Shown piece by piece: positions 43,287-51,970 of a stretch of 64,000 nucleotides of DNA. A program made the position numbers and the translations under genes. Every line of letters begins with the position of its first letter. The first letter of the stretch is position 1. The stretch is from Actinomyces wuliandei (lineage in GTDB: Bacteria; Actinomycetota; Actinomycetes; Actinomycetales; Actinomycetaceae). Where the stretch lies: contig NZ_CP025227.1 in assembly GCF_004010955.1 (NCBI RefSeq), forward strand, positions 2,790,001 to 2,854,000. The letters are read 5' to 3'. The notes beneath the pieces were generated by a model. It saw nothing but the letters and a program-made list of their open reading frames with translations, was not told the DNA's origin and did no database searches.

Positions 43287-43314
43287 AGGACCGCCCCAAG
43301 AACCGGGCGGCCCT
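43287..43314. terminator. Short hairpin between convergent genes
   Basis: AGGACCGCCC (43287-43296) and GGGCGGCCCT (43305-43314) pair at 9 of 10 positions around an 8-base loop. The hairpin lies in the 103-base gap between the convergent LppM-like gene (stop 43270) and the pseudopilin gene (stop 43374). A shared weak terminator is the likely role. Confidence 0.45.
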
Positions 43315-43373
43315 ACCAGAAGAAATGCCTGCACCGAGCGTCGCCACCATGCTGGCAGCAGCCAGAGGCGCGC

Positions 43374-43901
43374 TCAAGAGCCAGGGAGCGCATTGACGGG
43401 GCCAGCCCGGGCCTGGGCCGAGGCCTGACGAGGGACTCCCAGCACCTCCACCGGCACTGTGAGGCTCACGGTCACGTCCTCCCCGCTGACAGTGCACTCA
43501 CCCAGCCGAGCCCCGTTGGCCCCGGCCACCCGCTGGGCCACGTCGCAGGGATCTCCCGGCGCAGTCACCGAGGAGACGACCGTGGCACCCGCGAGCGCGG
43601 AGAGGTCGGCAGCCGTCCGCGCCCGGCCCGAGGCCGCCTGGGCCTGGGCGAGACCGATGACACTGAGAGCCAGGACCAGCAGCACCCCGACGACCCCCAG
43701 GGCCACCACGGTCCCCGCCCCGAGGTCGTCCTCGTAGAGCCGACGCGGCGCCACGGGCCGGAGAAGCCCCTGCCAGCGCTTCCACCAGCTCCACCAACGC
43801 ACTCCCCAGCACTCCCGCTGCGGTCCCGACCAGGACCCTGGAGGAGGCTGCCCGCACCTCCCGGGCTGCTGCCCTCCGAGAAGCCGCACGGCCGCCCTCA
43901 C
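43374..43901 (-). CDS. Rv3654c-like TadE/helicase-neighbourhood pseudopilin
   Basis: This protein has 175 residues from GTG 43901 (overlapping the TadE stop), or ~130 from a later GTG (WWSWWKRWQGLLRPV). The key part is DDLGAGTVVALGVVGVLLVLALSVIGL: prepilin-like short leader and one membrane helix, then AQAASGRARTAADLSALAGATVV and a pair of cysteines (PCDVAQRV, GECTV). This matches the actinobacterial Rv3654c-type family, which is always found with TadE and DUF4244 proteins beside secretion ATPase genes. The first ~45 residues are Trp- and Pro-rich and unusual. It is one of three orphan pseudopilin genes; no ATPase or platform gene lies next to them. Confidence 0.75.
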   Translation of the reverse strand: MRAAVRLLGGQQPGRCGQPPPGSWSGPQRECWGVRWWSWWKRWQGLLRPVAPRRLYEDDLGAGTVVALGVVGVLLVLALSVIGLAQAQAASGRARTAADLSALAGATVVSSVTAPGDPCDVAQRVAGANGARLGECTVSGEDVTVSLTVPVEVLGVPRQASAQARAGPVNALPGS

Positions 43902-44308
43902 AGGGCACCCGGCTCGGTGTAGGCGCAGGCCCGGGAGGTGACTGTCAGCCCCAGGACCCCGAACGGCCCGGACACGGGGCAAGAGGCGGTGACACACGTC
44001 AGCTCACCGGTCTCGACACGCAGGCTCACCCTGTCCGCTACTGCCCGGGCCGCGCCTTCCACGTCCTGGGTACCCACGGCGGCCTGGCGGGCGGCAGTCC
44101 GAGCGGCGTCGGCCACCCGCATCTGGGTCAGGCCGGCGCTCACCGCGAACAGGGTCAGAATCAGGACAAAAAGGACAGCAGGCAGGGACACCGCCAGCTC
44201 GGCAGTCACCATGCCTCCCTCCCCCCGCCACCTCGGGACCAATTTTTCTCTCTGACCCCCGGGCCGGAGGAGCCCGGGGCCGACCTCCCTGGAAACGCCA
44301 CACATCAC
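43898..44308 (-). CDS. tadE: TadE-family minor pilin
   Basis: This protein has 136 residues from GTG/ATG at 44308/44305. A basic start (VPRWRGEGG) precedes MVTAELAVSLPAVLFVLILTLFAVSA, the TadE prepilin motif with E five residues in and a single helix; the rest is MRVADAARTAARQAAVGTQD and a domain with four cysteines (TCVTASC, RACAY). A strong ribosome binding site precedes the internal ATG in GGMVTAEL, but starting there would remove the leader needed for processing. Stop overlaps the next start; it begins two bases after the DUF4244 stop, giving a tight operon. Confidence 0.8.
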   Translation of the reverse strand: MMCGVSREVGPGLLRPGGQREKLVPRWRGEGGMVTAELAVSLPAVLFVLILTLFAVSAGLTQMRVADAARTAARQAAVGTQDVEGAARAVADRVSLRVETGELTCVTASCPVSGPFGVLGLTVTSRACAYTEPGAL

Positions 44309-44309
44309 G

Positions 44310-44558
44310 TCAGCCCACGGACAGGGCCGACTCGATGAGGGCCTGCAGCGCCCCAGTGAGGCTACCGGAGCGGATCAGTGCCAGGAGCAGGCCCGCGAAG
44401 GCAGCCGCCGCCAGGGTGCCGATTGCGTACTCGGCAGTCGCCATACCCTCCTCGCCGTGTCTGCTCCTCCTCCCGACAAGAGCCCGGGGGGCTGACTCGC
44501 ACAGCCCGGGCCTGGCCACAATGAGGCACGCCCGCAACATGTCCAGCGTCCTGCGCAT
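44310..44558 (-). CDS. DUF4244 protein (Flp-like small pilin)
   Basis: This is an 82-residue protein. A basic leader (VGRRSRHGEEG) is followed by MATAEYAIGTLAAAAFAGLLLALI, the DUF4244 signature, which is a variant Flp/type IVb prepilin motif (G|MATAEYA) and the only hydrophobic helix; the tail is short (SGSLTGALQALIESALSVG). ATG 44558 has TAAGGAG seven bases upstream. In other actinobacteria this gene comes after TadA/TadB/TadC genes of the Rv3654c-Rv3660c cluster; here it opens a three-gene remnant without them. It could be assembled by the Tad machine at 19.7-24.5 kb. Confidence 0.8.
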   Translation of the reverse strand: MRRTLDMLRACLIVARPGLCESAPRALVGRRSRHGEEGMATAEYAIGTLAAAAFAGLLLALIRSGSLTGALQALIESALSVG

Positions 44559-44766
44559 ACGGTTCTCCTTAGGTGCTTAGGGCACGGCTGGGGCGTGCCC
44601 TGCGGGCACCGTGCCCGCACCTCCAGGCTGACCGACCCGAAGGACCCCGTCCCTGTGCCGCCGTCCGCCCTGTGGAGTCTGCCCGCACGCACCCACCTGT
44701 GGTTTCCGGGACGTCTCGCAGCACCGCGAGGCAGCCAGCCCCTGCCGCAGGGCCGACCCAGGCCCC

Positions 44767-45666
44767 TCAGGCAGGACGCGGACCGACGCCTCGGCGCCCT
44801 GCCGCCGCCTGCTGCGCCAACCAGCGGTCCACGGCGTCGTAGAAGACGCTGGGACAGGAGCGGCGCACCTGGTGCCCCGCCCCGGGGACAAGGACGGTCT
44901 CCACCCACGGGCTGGCTATGGCGTCCACCACCGCCAACCCCTCCCGCCCCACACGGGCGCTCCCCGGACGGTCGCCCGTCACCAGCAGGGTCGGCACCCG
45001 CAGCGCCGCGACCGCCTCCCGCCACGGCAGCGCCGGGGCCACCACCCCGCTGAGAAGAAACGCCGGGTCGCAGCGCTGGGAGGCCCATACCGAGGGCAGG
45101 ACCTCCGCGTCCGGCAGCACCTGGGCACCATGAGACACCGCCGCCGCCGGGTCCGCGGCCTCGGCAGCACGCGCACGCTCACGAGCGGCCCCCCGACCAG
45201 CCAGCTCCTCGGGGGTGCGTGTGCCGTAGAGGGCAGGGTCCTCCAGCACCACCCCCGCCACCTTCCCGGGACAGCGCACCGCCACTGCCATCGCCGTGGC
45301 CGCGCCCATGGAGTGCCCGACCAGCACCGGTGCGCCGCCCCGGAAACCAACAGCCTCCTGCCCGCCCGCCGGTGCGCCTCCGCCGACAGGAGCGGCCTGT
45401 GCCCTAGGTGCGCAGGAGTCTCGCAGCTCGTCGAGGACGCCGACCACGTCCTCGACGAGGACCTCCCCCGCCCGGGCCAGGTCCCTCTCCGTCCACCGAG
45501 GTGACAGCCCGTGGCCACGGGCATCAACAGCCACCACCCGGTAGCCCTGCCCCGCCCAGTGCTCGATCGCGTCGGCCAGGGAGACAGCCGATCCGCTGAC
45601 ACCGTGCAGAAGAACGAGGACCGGGCCGTCAGCCGGGCCGGACACGACACGTGCAAGACAGCTCAT
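44767..45666 (-). CDS. Alpha/beta hydrolase
   Basis: This 299-residue protein has an alpha/beta-hydrolase fold: oxyanion region LVLLHGVSGSAVSLADAI, nucleophile elbow GHSMG (serine at ~residue 125), acid TLLVTGDRPGSARVG, and catalytic histidine in VPGAGHQVRRS. The substrate is not recognisable; the sequence fits the general lactonase/esterase group. The start is ATG 45666 (MSCLARVV) with GAGGATGGGG ahead. It lies 46 bases after cardiolipin synthase on the same strand, so co-transcription is likely. A 25-residue insert after LRDSCAPRAQ is Gly/Ala-rich. Confidence 0.8.
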   Translation of the reverse strand: MSCLARVVSGPADGPVLVLLHGVSGSAVSLADAIEHWAGQGYRVVAVDARGHGLSPRWTERDLARAGEVLVEDVVGVLDELRDSCAPRAQAAPVGGGAPAGGQEAVGFRGGAPVLVGHSMGAATAMAVAVRCPGKVAGVVLEDPALYGTRTPEELAGRGAARERARAAEAADPAAAVSHGAQVLPDAEVLPSVWASQRCDPAFLLSGVVAPALPWREAVAALRVPTLLVTGDRPGSARVGREGLAVVDAIASPWVETVLVPGAGHQVRRSCPSVFYDAVDRWLAQQAAAGRRGVGPRPA

Positions 45667-45711
45667 GGCCCCATCCTCCCTCACCACGCGCACCACGGCA
45701 CGGGGGAGGGC

Positions 45712-47250
45712 CTACAGCACGGCCGACAGCAGGCGGCAGACGTTGTCCACGTAGCGGCGGTACCAGGGCTCGCGCGCCCACTCCTGGATGGTCAGCTCGG
45801 AGGAGACGCGACGGTAGCGCTCGTCGTTGGCCCGCAGCAGGTCGTCCATGTCCCCACCGAAGGCAAGGAGCATCACCTCGTAGTTGAGGGCGAAGGAGCG
45901 GTAGTCCATGTTGGAGGAGCCGATGACCCCCACCTCGTCGTCCACCGTCATGTACTTGGCGTGAAGCACTGTGGGAGCCGGGTACCTGTAGATCCTCACC
46001 CCTGCGGCCAGCAGCATTCCGTAGTAGGAGCGCTGGGCGTGGTTGACGATGAACTGGTCAGACTCCTTGCCCACGAACAGCTCCACCTCGACCCCCCTGT
46101 AGGCTGCGGAGGTCATGGCCGCCAACAGGGCCTCGTCGGGTATGAAGTAGGGGCTGGTGATGGACACGCGGTGCCGCGCCCCGTGGATGAGCCCGAGAAA
46201 CATCCGCAGGTTGGGCTGGGTGGGGTACCCAGGCCCCGAGGGCACCAGCTGCATGGCGTTGACGACCGCACCCGGCCGTCCGGGACGAGGTGCCGGGGCG
46301 CCGACCAGCGCACCTGCCTGTCCACGTGGTACGGACCTCGGGCCCTGGCCGCCGAAGGCCATCTCCAGCTCCGCCAGCTGTTCATCGGCCTCAAAGTACC
46401 AGTCCATCGCGAAGACGGCCTGGGCCTCCTGGACAACCTCACCGGTGACCTCGACCGACAGGTCGGCCCAGGTACGCCCCGACCACCGGTTGCGCCGCAG
46501 CCGGTAGGTCGGGTCGATGACGTTGTGCGACCCCACGAAGGCACGCTCGCCGTCGACGACCAGGATCTTGCGGTGGTTACGCAGGTCCGGACGACGCCAC
46601 CTGCCCCGTAGCGGCAGCAGCGGCATCATGAGGTGCCACTGGATACCCGCATCGCTCAGGCGCTGGCCCAGGCTCCCCCACCCCGGGTACTTGCGGCTGC
46701 CCAGGTGGTCAAGAAGGAGTCGCACCGTCACCCCGCGGGAGGCCGCGCGCTCCAGCGCCGCGAAGAAGCCGTCAGTGACCTCGTCCCAGCTCATGATGTA
46801 GAACTCGACGTGGACGTAGGAGGTGGCAGCATCGACAGCACGCGCCATCCGCTCATAGGTGCTGGCAGCGTCAGTGTGGACAGCAACGACCTCACCGGTC
46901 ACGCACGGCAGCCCCGTCAGCTCGCGGTTCATGCGCAGCACTCCCGCCACGGCGCTGCTGGGAAGCGCCCCGGCTGGAACGTCCGGGGCGGAGCTGGTGT
47001 ACCTCAGGGCGACCTCGTTGACAGCGTTCTGCTGCCCCAGCCGCTTGCCGCGCACCCACGGGCTGCCGATCAACAGGTACAGGGGAAAACCCACGACGGG
47101 AAGCAGAAAGATCAGCAGCAGCCACGCCGTCGAGGACGACGGACGCCGGTTCTCTGGCACCACCCCTAACGCGACCAGCTTAATGAGGTACTCCACGACT
47201 ACCCAGGACGGGGCGGCCCAGGTAGCCTGCGGGAGCATCGGCAGTGTCAT
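45712..47250 (-). CDS. cls: Cardiolipin synthase (phospholipase D superfamily)
   Basis: This 512-residue membrane enzyme has two N-terminal hydrophobic helices (YLIKLVALGVVP, AWLLLIFLLPVVGFPLYLLIG), then two PLD domains with intact HKD motifs: HRKILVVDGERAFVGSHN (~residue 225) and HAKYMTVDDEVGVIGSSN (~residue 430). These form the phosphohistidine active site joining two phosphatidylglycerols (or a related donor) into cardiolipin. The start is ATG 47250; a second ATG four codons on is possible. Between the HKD halves is a ~35-residue Arg/Pro-rich insertion (PRGQAGALVGAPAPRPGRPG). It is followed by the hydrolase gene on the same strand. Confidence 0.93.
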   Translation of the reverse strand: MTLPMLPQATWAAPSWVVVEYLIKLVALGVVPENRRPSSSTAWLLLIFLLPVVGFPLYLLIGSPWVRGKRLGQQNAVNEVALRYTSSAPDVPAGALPSSAVAGVLRMNRELTGLPCVTGEVVAVHTDAASTYERMARAVDAATSYVHVEFYIMSWDEVTDGFFAALERAASRGVTVRLLLDHLGSRKYPGWGSLGQRLSDAGIQWHLMMPLLPLRGRWRRPDLRNHRKILVVDGERAFVGSHNVIDPTYRLRRNRWSGRTWADLSVEVTGEVVQEAQAVFAMDWYFEADEQLAELEMAFGGQGPRSVPRGQAGALVGAPAPRPGRPGAVVNAMQLVPSGPGYPTQPNLRMFLGLIHGARHRVSITSPYFIPDEALLAAMTSAAYRGVEVELFVGKESDQFIVNHAQRSYYGMLLAAGVRIYRYPAPTVLHAKYMTVDDEVGVIGSSNMDYRSFALNYEVMLLAFGGDMDDLLRANDERYRRVSSELTIQEWAREPWYRRYVDNVCRLLSAVL

Positions 47251-47952
47251 AGCCGCATGGTCTCACGAGGCCGATAGCCCACGAAGCACCTGTGCGCACG
47301 GGGCGACCGTGTGCGCACGTGCTCCGGACGCTGGTCGCACCAGCACGGCCCTGGTCCCCCTGTCCTGCCTTCCCAGCCAGTCACCGTGCCTGCTGGCGCC
47401 ACTGACAGCACAGGCACCACGGGCACTGCACGCACCGCAGACACCGTCCAGGACACGGCGAGGGCCCGTCCCCGGTATGGACCAACCGGGGACGGGCCCT
47501 TCGCATCGAGGTCGCTTGCCGGTTCCCATTCGGCAGCGGATCCTCCTTCGTTGGGGCGCCCGGACACATTCCCTTGGCTGTGGCCCGGACTCGGTGACAG
47601 CCGGTCACCGGTACTCCCCAGTACCTCGCGGCAGCCCCCGTCCAACGGTGAGCAAAACTTTGCCGACAGTCCCTGAAAGAACGCTTAAAGAATCACTGAA
47701 TATACCCTGAAAAAGGGGCATCGAAACGATGACGTCCCGCAACAAAACGATATCCATCAATATTGGCAACAGGGATGCCGTTCTCATAGGCGCCGTCACT
47801 ATGTGCGCTCGCACCGAGCCACGGCCCCGCTGCCGTTGGCACCCATGCATCCGCCATGCCGTCCGCCAGGACGGGCGGCGGTCGGCCTCAGGGGTCCAGG
47901 CCGCCCCGGGCAGACCCCGCCTCACTGCTGCCAACCCACCACCCCCAACGGC
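47251..47952. other. Intergenic region with terminator hairpin and A/T-rich segment
   Basis: No supported gene is seen. A perfect 16-bp hairpin, AGGGCCCGTCCCCGGT (47461-47476) and its complement (47485-47500), with an 8-base loop probably ends transcription from the gene at 47953-48969. An A/T-rich stretch at about 47655-47775 (GAAAGAACGCTTAAAGAATCA, AAACGATATCCATCAATATT) differs in composition from the rest; it may hold a promoter or a small transcript. A plus-strand ORF from ATG 47729 begins well but soon becomes Arg/Pro-rich, like a shadow frame. Confidence 0.5.
47461..47500. terminator. 16-bp perfect hairpin
   Basis: The arms 47461-47476 and 47485-47500 are exact complements around the loop ATGGACCA, followed by TTCG. 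It is 450 bases beyond the stop of the leftward surface-protein gene and upstream of cls, so it would insulate cls from read-through. Confidence 0.6.
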
Positions 47953-48969
47953 TCAGGAGGACCTGGACGGCGTCGGGTCACCAAAGAACGTACGAAAGTA
48001 CCCGTAGAAGTTCCAGTTCCCCCAGGAGGTACAGTCGTCACCACCGGCAGACACCGCAGCGTTCGGCTGGAAGGGGGTGTAGTTGTACAGACCGGCCGTC
48101 GCCTGGTTGGCAACCCTCAGCTCTGCGGACCCGCACCCAGCCCGAGGGGAGTAGGAGACCTCGACAGGCACGCCCGCCACCACGTCATACCCCCCGGGGT
48201 CCAGGCGGTAGCGCTGGAACTGGGAGGCGGCCCCGTAGAGCTGGAGGAAGAAGCCGGACCACTGACCGTCGCAGTCGGCGCCGTCAGGGCAGCCGTAGCC
48301 TGCGGCGGCCTCGTAGTCACGCGCGCTGAGGGATGCGCCGGAGGCCGTCAGCAGCCCCTGCTCCTTGTGGATGAGGACCAGCAGGACCTGCGGATTGACG
48401 TCACAGGCCCGGGCCACCTCCCAGACCACCAGGGCCGCGCTGCTGCCCGAGGAGGCCGCTACTCCACGGGGGCACCAGGACGAGGGCTCCTGGTGCTCGA
48501 TCTCGAAGGTGGCCTGTGCCAGGCACGCTGTCCCGTCCAGACCCGGCACGCAGCCGCTGTTGACCTCGGAGATGAAGGCCTCGACCTGGGCCAGGGACAT
48601 CGCCTCGGAGTCGTAGAAGACCTCGTCGTCAATGAGGTGGGTGGCGTCGAACCCCTCCGTGTCCGGGGCAACCGGCGCGGGTCCGCCTGCCGCCTCCTGG
48701 CCCAGGTCCGCCCCCTCACGCCCCGTCAGCCGCAGCACGAGCAGCGCCACAAGAACCGTGACAAGAAAGGCACCGACCACGATCCCCAGCGGGCTGTGCA
48801 GGAACCTGCGGGACCCCCCAGACCTCCGGGACGGGCCGCGCCGGGAGGAGGGCCGACGGCGCACCACGCCCTGGCGCGAGGCACGCAGCCGTCGTTGCCG
48901 GCGCGGGGAACCCGCACTGCGGGCCGCCCGGCGGAGCCGAGGTCGCGGGCTTGTGGAGGAGTGGGACAT
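47953..48969 (-). CDS. Membrane-anchored surface protein with a conserved actinobacterial domain
   Basis: This is a 338-residue protein. About 55 arginine-rich residues (RSAGSPRRQRRLRASRQGVV...) are followed by a membrane helix (PLGIVVGAFLVTVLVALLVLRL), then an extracellular domain with FDATHLIDDEVFYDSEAMSL, CDVNPQVLLVLIHKEQGLLT, GYGCPDGADCDGQWSGFFLQLYGAA, and the ending ATAGLYNYTPFQPNAA...WNFYGYFRTFFG. I recognise this domain in many actinobacterial and Firmicute surface proteins, where it is repeated with cell-wall-binding modules; its function is unclear. KEQGL resembles a lysozyme-type catalytic Glu segment. ATG 48969 is the only start that includes the basic tail. At least eight cysteines suggest disulfides. 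Confidence 0.8.
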   Translation of the reverse strand: MSHSSTSPRPRLRRAARSAGSPRRQRRLRASRQGVVRRRPSSRRGPSRRSGGSRRFLHSPLGIVVGAFLVTVLVALLVLRLTGREGADLGQEAAGGPAPVAPDTEGFDATHLIDDEVFYDSEAMSLAQVEAFISEVNSGCVPGLDGTACLAQATFEIEHQEPSSWCPRGVAASSGSSAALVVWEVARACDVNPQVLLVLIHKEQGLLTASGASLSARDYEAAAGYGCPDGADCDGQWSGFFLQLYGAASQFQRYRLDPGGYDVVAGVPVEVSYSPRAGCGSAELRVANQATAGLYNYTPFQPNAAVSAGGDDCTSWGNWNFYGYFRTFFGDPTPSRSS

Positions 48970-49159
48970 CAGCAGTATGCTGTCACACCAGAGGCGCTGA
49001 GGAACAGGGCTGTAGCCGGACAGAACGGGACGGAAGCAGGGAACGGGCCGAGGTGGCGGTCAGGCACCTGGCCACCCAGGCACCCGGGAGAAGCCGCGAC
49101 CGCCACCTCGGACGGGACCCGGTCGGTCCCGGGCCAGCCCACCGGCTAGAGTCTTGCCC

Positions 49160-49702
49160 GTGCACGCCCCCGACGTCCTGATACTGGCACGACGCCTGAT
49201 GGAGACCTACGGAGTGGGCGACTGGGAGCTGGGCCTGGACCGCGCCAGGCGTCGCGCCGGACAGACCGACCACTCCCGCCGTCGTATCACCCTGAGCCGC
49301 CACCTTATGAGCCTCTACTCAGAGGCGGAGGTCCGTGAGACCGTCCTGCACGAGATCGCCCACGCCATCGTGGGCGCACATCACGGCCACGACGCCGTCT
49401 GGCAGGCCCAGGCGCGCAGGATAGGCGCCTCCGGGCAGCGCCTCGTCGCCGCGCAGGCCCCACGGTTGCGAGGGTCCTGGGTGGGGACGTGTCCCGCAGG
49501 CCATGAGGTGGACCGGATGCGGCGCCCGAGCACACCGTTGTCATGCACACAGTGCTCACACCGCTTCAGCCTGGACCACCTGCTGACCTGGACCGTAGAC
49601 GGGGCGCCGGTAGCGCACGAGGAGATCGGCGAGCGCTACGCCCGCCTCCTGGCCCAGGCCCGTCAGCAGCCCGCCACTCCAGCGGGCAGGCCCCGCAGGT
49701 AG
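49160..49702 (+). CDS. SprT-like zinc metallopeptidase
   Basis: This 180-residue protein of the SprT/DUF45 type has the N-terminal helices [23 protein letters not shown], the beta segment [32 protein letters not shown] with zinc-binding HEIAH (histidines ~72 and ~76), and then [14 protein letters not shown], a third ligand region. The C-terminal half has CPAGHEVDR and CTQCSHRFS, a probable second zinc site. GTG 49160 lies just after TAGAGT (49147-49152), so the mRNA may be leaderless; no ribosome binding site exists. Actinobacterial SprT-like proteins are thought to act in DNA-protein crosslink repair, by analogy with Spartan. Confidence 0.8.
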   Translation: MHAPDVLILARRLMETYGVGDWELGLDRARRRAGQTDHSRRRITLSRHLMSLYSEAEVRETVLHEIAHAIVGAHHGHDAVWQAQARRIGASGQRLVAAQAPRLRGSWVGTCPAGHEVDRMRRPSTPLSCTQCSHRFSLDHLLTWTVDGAPVAHEEIGERYARLLAQARQQPATPAGRPRR

Positions 49703-49836
49703 AGGCACCAGGTAAGAGGTACCAGGCGTCACCCCACCCGCCTCGGGACGTGTGCAGCCCGCAGGCACCGGTGGGCTCACCGGGCGGAGGGAGGTACCCC
49801 CGCCCCAGGCGTGTGCGGCCCGCAGCCTCTACACTG

Positions 49837-49870
49837 GCCCGGGCTCGTGCTCCGGGGCACGAGCCCGGGC
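49837..49870. terminator. 14-bp perfect hairpin between sprT-like and ybjQ-like genes
   Basis: GCCCGGGCTCGTGC (49837-49850) and GCACGAGCCCGGGC (49857-49870) form a perfect stem with a 6-base loop. It may terminate the SprT-like transcript 135 bases after its stop. TACACT at 49830-49835, directly before it, could instead be a -10 element that puts the hairpin at the very start of the YbjQ mRNA. Direct repeats of GACCAC(G/A)TTCCCA follow at about 49903-49928. Confidence 0.5.
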
Positions 49871-49983
49871 AACGTTCTGGTTCTCGGACCATGCCCCCCG
49901 GACCACGTTCCCAGACCACATTCCCAGACCACGACGAGCCGCCTGCCAGGAGCCTGTGCCTGGCTGCGGCGGAAGGAGCCTCC

Positions 49984-50313
49984 ATGATTGTCACTACCAC
50001 CCCCACGGTCGAGGGCTACCCTGTCACCCAGTACCTGCGTGTGGTGTGCGGGGAGACCATCGCGGGTGTCAACATGTTCAAGGACTTTGCTGCGGGAATC
50101 CGCAACGTGGTGGGAGGCCGCTCTCAGTCCTACGAGAACGAGCTCATCCAGGCCCGTGAGACCGCGCTGGCCGAGATGGTGCAGCGCGCCCAGGAGCTCG
50201 GTGCCGAGGGCGTCGTCGGGGTGGACATCGACTACGAGACGCTGGGCAGCGACAACGGCATGCTCATGGTGACGGCCTCGGGCACCGCCGTGCGCTTCTC
50301 CGCGCCCCGCTGA
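49984..50313 (+). CDS. YbjQ/UPF0145-family protein
   Basis: This 109-residue protein has the YbjQ signature: short start ([21 protein letters not shown]), [33 protein letters not shown], an amphipathic helix ([30 protein letters not shown]) and [13 protein letters not shown]. These proteins form homopentamers with a conserved loop and have been called heavy-metal-binding-domain proteins; their function is unknown. AAGGAG precedes ATG 49984 by 6 bases. It is a stand-alone gene between two other units. Confidence 0.92.
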   Translation: MIVTTTPTVEGYPVTQYLRVVCGETIAGVNMFKDFAAGIRNVVGGRSQSYENELIQARETALAEMVQRAQELGAEGVVGVDIDYETLGSDNGMLMVTASGTAVRFSAPR

Positions 50314-50429
50314 CCAGTCGGCCCGGTAGCACCCGCCCCCTGCCGCCGACTGGGCGGCCCAGCACCTCTGCCGCCCGGCCCGCCGGGAACGACCAGCCCT
50401 GCTGGCGGCGGCAGGTGCCCTCGGGCGCC

Positions 50430-51437
50430 TCAGGCGGTGGTCGAGGCCCGGACCACGAGGGCCGGGGCAAAGACCTCGTGCCTGTCCCCCTCCTGGGACA
50501 GCAGCATCTGCGCCGCCGCCGCGCCCATCTGGCGCATCTGCTGGTTCACACTGGTCAGAGGGGTGATCAGCTGGGAGGCCACAGGGATGTCGTCATAGCC
50601 CACGACAGCAACGTCGCCGGGGATGCCCAGCCCGCGGCGGCGGATCTCCCGCATCGCCCCAATGGCCATCTGGTCGTTGGCACAGAAGAGGGCGGTGGGG
50701 GCCGGACGGGAGTCCAGGAGCCGCGCGGCGCCCACGGCGCCGGCGTCAGCGGTGAAGCTCTTCCCGCCCACCACGGGCTCCACCTCCACCAGCACGTCGT
50801 CCTGATCCAGCCCTGCGGCGCCGAGCGCGGCCAGCACCCCCTGGCGACGCTCGGCCGACTGCCTCATGATGGGCGGGCCGTTGACGAAGCCGATACGCCG
50901 GTGGCCCCGGTCAAGCAGGTGGGCCACAGCCGACCGGGCGCCAGCGACGTCGTCCCCGCTGACGGTAGAGACCCCCTCCACCGGCGGATGGTCCAGGAGG
51001 ACGACCCGTATCCGCCGCGCGCTGAGAATCCCCAGGTTGTCCACGGTCGAGGCCGCGGGGGTGATGATGACGCCGCGCACATCCATCCCGGCCAGCAGGC
51101 GCATGACGTCAAGCTCGCGCCCGGGATCGGCGTCGGAGGAGCACAGCATGGGAACGCAGCCGTCCTCACGCAGGCGGTCCTCGACCCCCCGGGCCGCCTC
51201 GGTGTAGAAGGGGTTGGAGACGTCGTGGACAATGACCCCCACGGCGAAGGAGGATCCCGCCCGTAGCCCCCGTGCCGTCTGTGAGCGCACGAAGCCCAGC
51301 TCCACGATGGCGGACTCCACCCGCTCACGCGTTGCAGTCGCCACACGCTCGGGGTGGTTGAGGACGTGGGAGACGGTCCCCACGGAGACGTCGGCGAGCC
51401 TGGCGACATCTCGGACAGAGGGGCGGGAGGCAGGCAT
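50430..51437 (-). CDS. LacI-family repressor of the rhamnose island
   Basis: This is a 335-residue protein: N-terminal LacI-type helix-turn-helix and hinge (PSVRDVARLADVSVGTVSHVLNHPERV, residues ~5-32) and a periplasmic-binding-protein-like sensor domain (GVIVHDVSNPFYTEAARGVE...VVGYDDIPVASQLITPLTSV). The start is ATG 51437 with GGAGAG upstream; the 70-codon upstream extension has the composition of non-coding DNA. It is divergent from the first gene of the rhamnose operon. The palindromes at 51795-51806 and 60944-60955 have the expected LacI-family shape, so it probably represses both promoters in the absence of a rhamnose-derived inducer. Confidence 0.9.
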   Translation of the reverse strand: MPASRPSVRDVARLADVSVGTVSHVLNHPERVATATRERVESAIVELGFVRSQTARGLRAGSSFAVGVIVHDVSNPFYTEAARGVEDRLREDGCVPMLCSSDADPGRELDVMRLLAGMDVRGVIITPAASTVDNLGILSARRIRVVLLDHPPVEGVSTVSGDDVAGARSAVAHLLDRGHRRIGFVNGPPIMRQSAERRQGVLAALGAAGLDQDDVLVEVEPVVGGKSFTADAGAVGAARLLDSRPAPTALFCANDQMAIGAMREIRRRGLGIPGDVAVVGYDDIPVASQLITPLTSVNQQMRQMGAAAAQMLLSQEGDRHEVFAPALVVRASTTA

Positions 51438-51761
51438 CGGCACTCTCCGGGTCAGTTGTGGTCTGTGAGGCGCTACCGGGCAGAGTCTGCCTGAGAAAAG
51501 CGCCCGGTGCCAACCGGGCCGGGTCGCACGTGGCAACAACGTCCCGGCAGGACCGCGATGCCGCCGAGCATGTCGTCCCGCCCACCTGGCCTGCCTGGCG
51601 CCGTCCCCGTCGGCCCACCCCGCCCGGCACCCCGCCTGCCCGCCCATCGGCGCTGTCAGATATACGGCCTGTCGGCGGTATGCACCACCTGAACAGCTCC
51701 TCCCAGCAGTCTCCCCGTCCCCCGCCCAGGATGTCTCATCTCAAGGTGGGCGGAGACGCCC

Positions 51762-51790
51762 TTGCCACGACGAAAGGGGAGTGCTAATGT
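51762..51790 (+). promoter_or_regulatory. Sigma-70-type promoter for the rhamnose operon
   Basis: A TTGCCA -35 (51762-51767) and TAATGT -10 (51785-51790) are separated by 17 bases. The LacI-type palindrome begins 5 bases after the -10, over the presumed start point. The 17-base spacing is identical to that of the promoter at 60913-60941. Confidence 0.6.
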
Positions 51791-51794
51791 TAGT

Positions 51795-51806
51795 TGAAAC
51801 GATTCA
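51795..51806. promoter_or_regulatory. LacI-type operator (rhamnose operon)
   Basis: TGAAACGATTCA is a near-perfect palindrome with the central CG typical of LacI/GalR operators. It matches 60944-60955 (TGAAACGGTTCA) at 11 of 12 positions. Its place just downstream of the -10 means bound repressor would block transcription initiation. Confidence 0.7.
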
Positions 51807-51970
51807 TACCTATCTGCCTCCCCCCGGGGCTACCAACCGGGCATCCCGCTGACCGGCTAGCGGCCTGCGGGCTGGCGACCCGCCGCCGACGAACAAGGAC
51901 GTTCCATGACCGGCTCCACCACGCTTGTCCCCCGCTGCCCGTACCTGCCGTCAGCAAGGAGGCCCCAGCC

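Larger units (their letters stand above)
51438..51970. promoter_or_regulatory. Divergent control region of the rhamnose operon
   Basis: These 533 bases separate the LacI-family gene from the operon. Besides the promoter and operator annotated separately, the region holds only the repressor's own leader (near 51440-51540) and GC-rich sequence without a credible ORF. The operon mRNA would have a leader of about 170 bases ending in the ribosome binding site AAGGAGG at 51956-51962. Confidence 0.55.

Noticed and set aside
47729-48007. 92-residue plus-strand ORF starting MTSRNKTISINIGNRDAVLI
   Set aside because: Only the first 25 residues look protein-like; the rest is Arg/Pro-rich and antisense to the surface-protein gene. 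It is kept only as an A/T-rich segment in the intergenic note.
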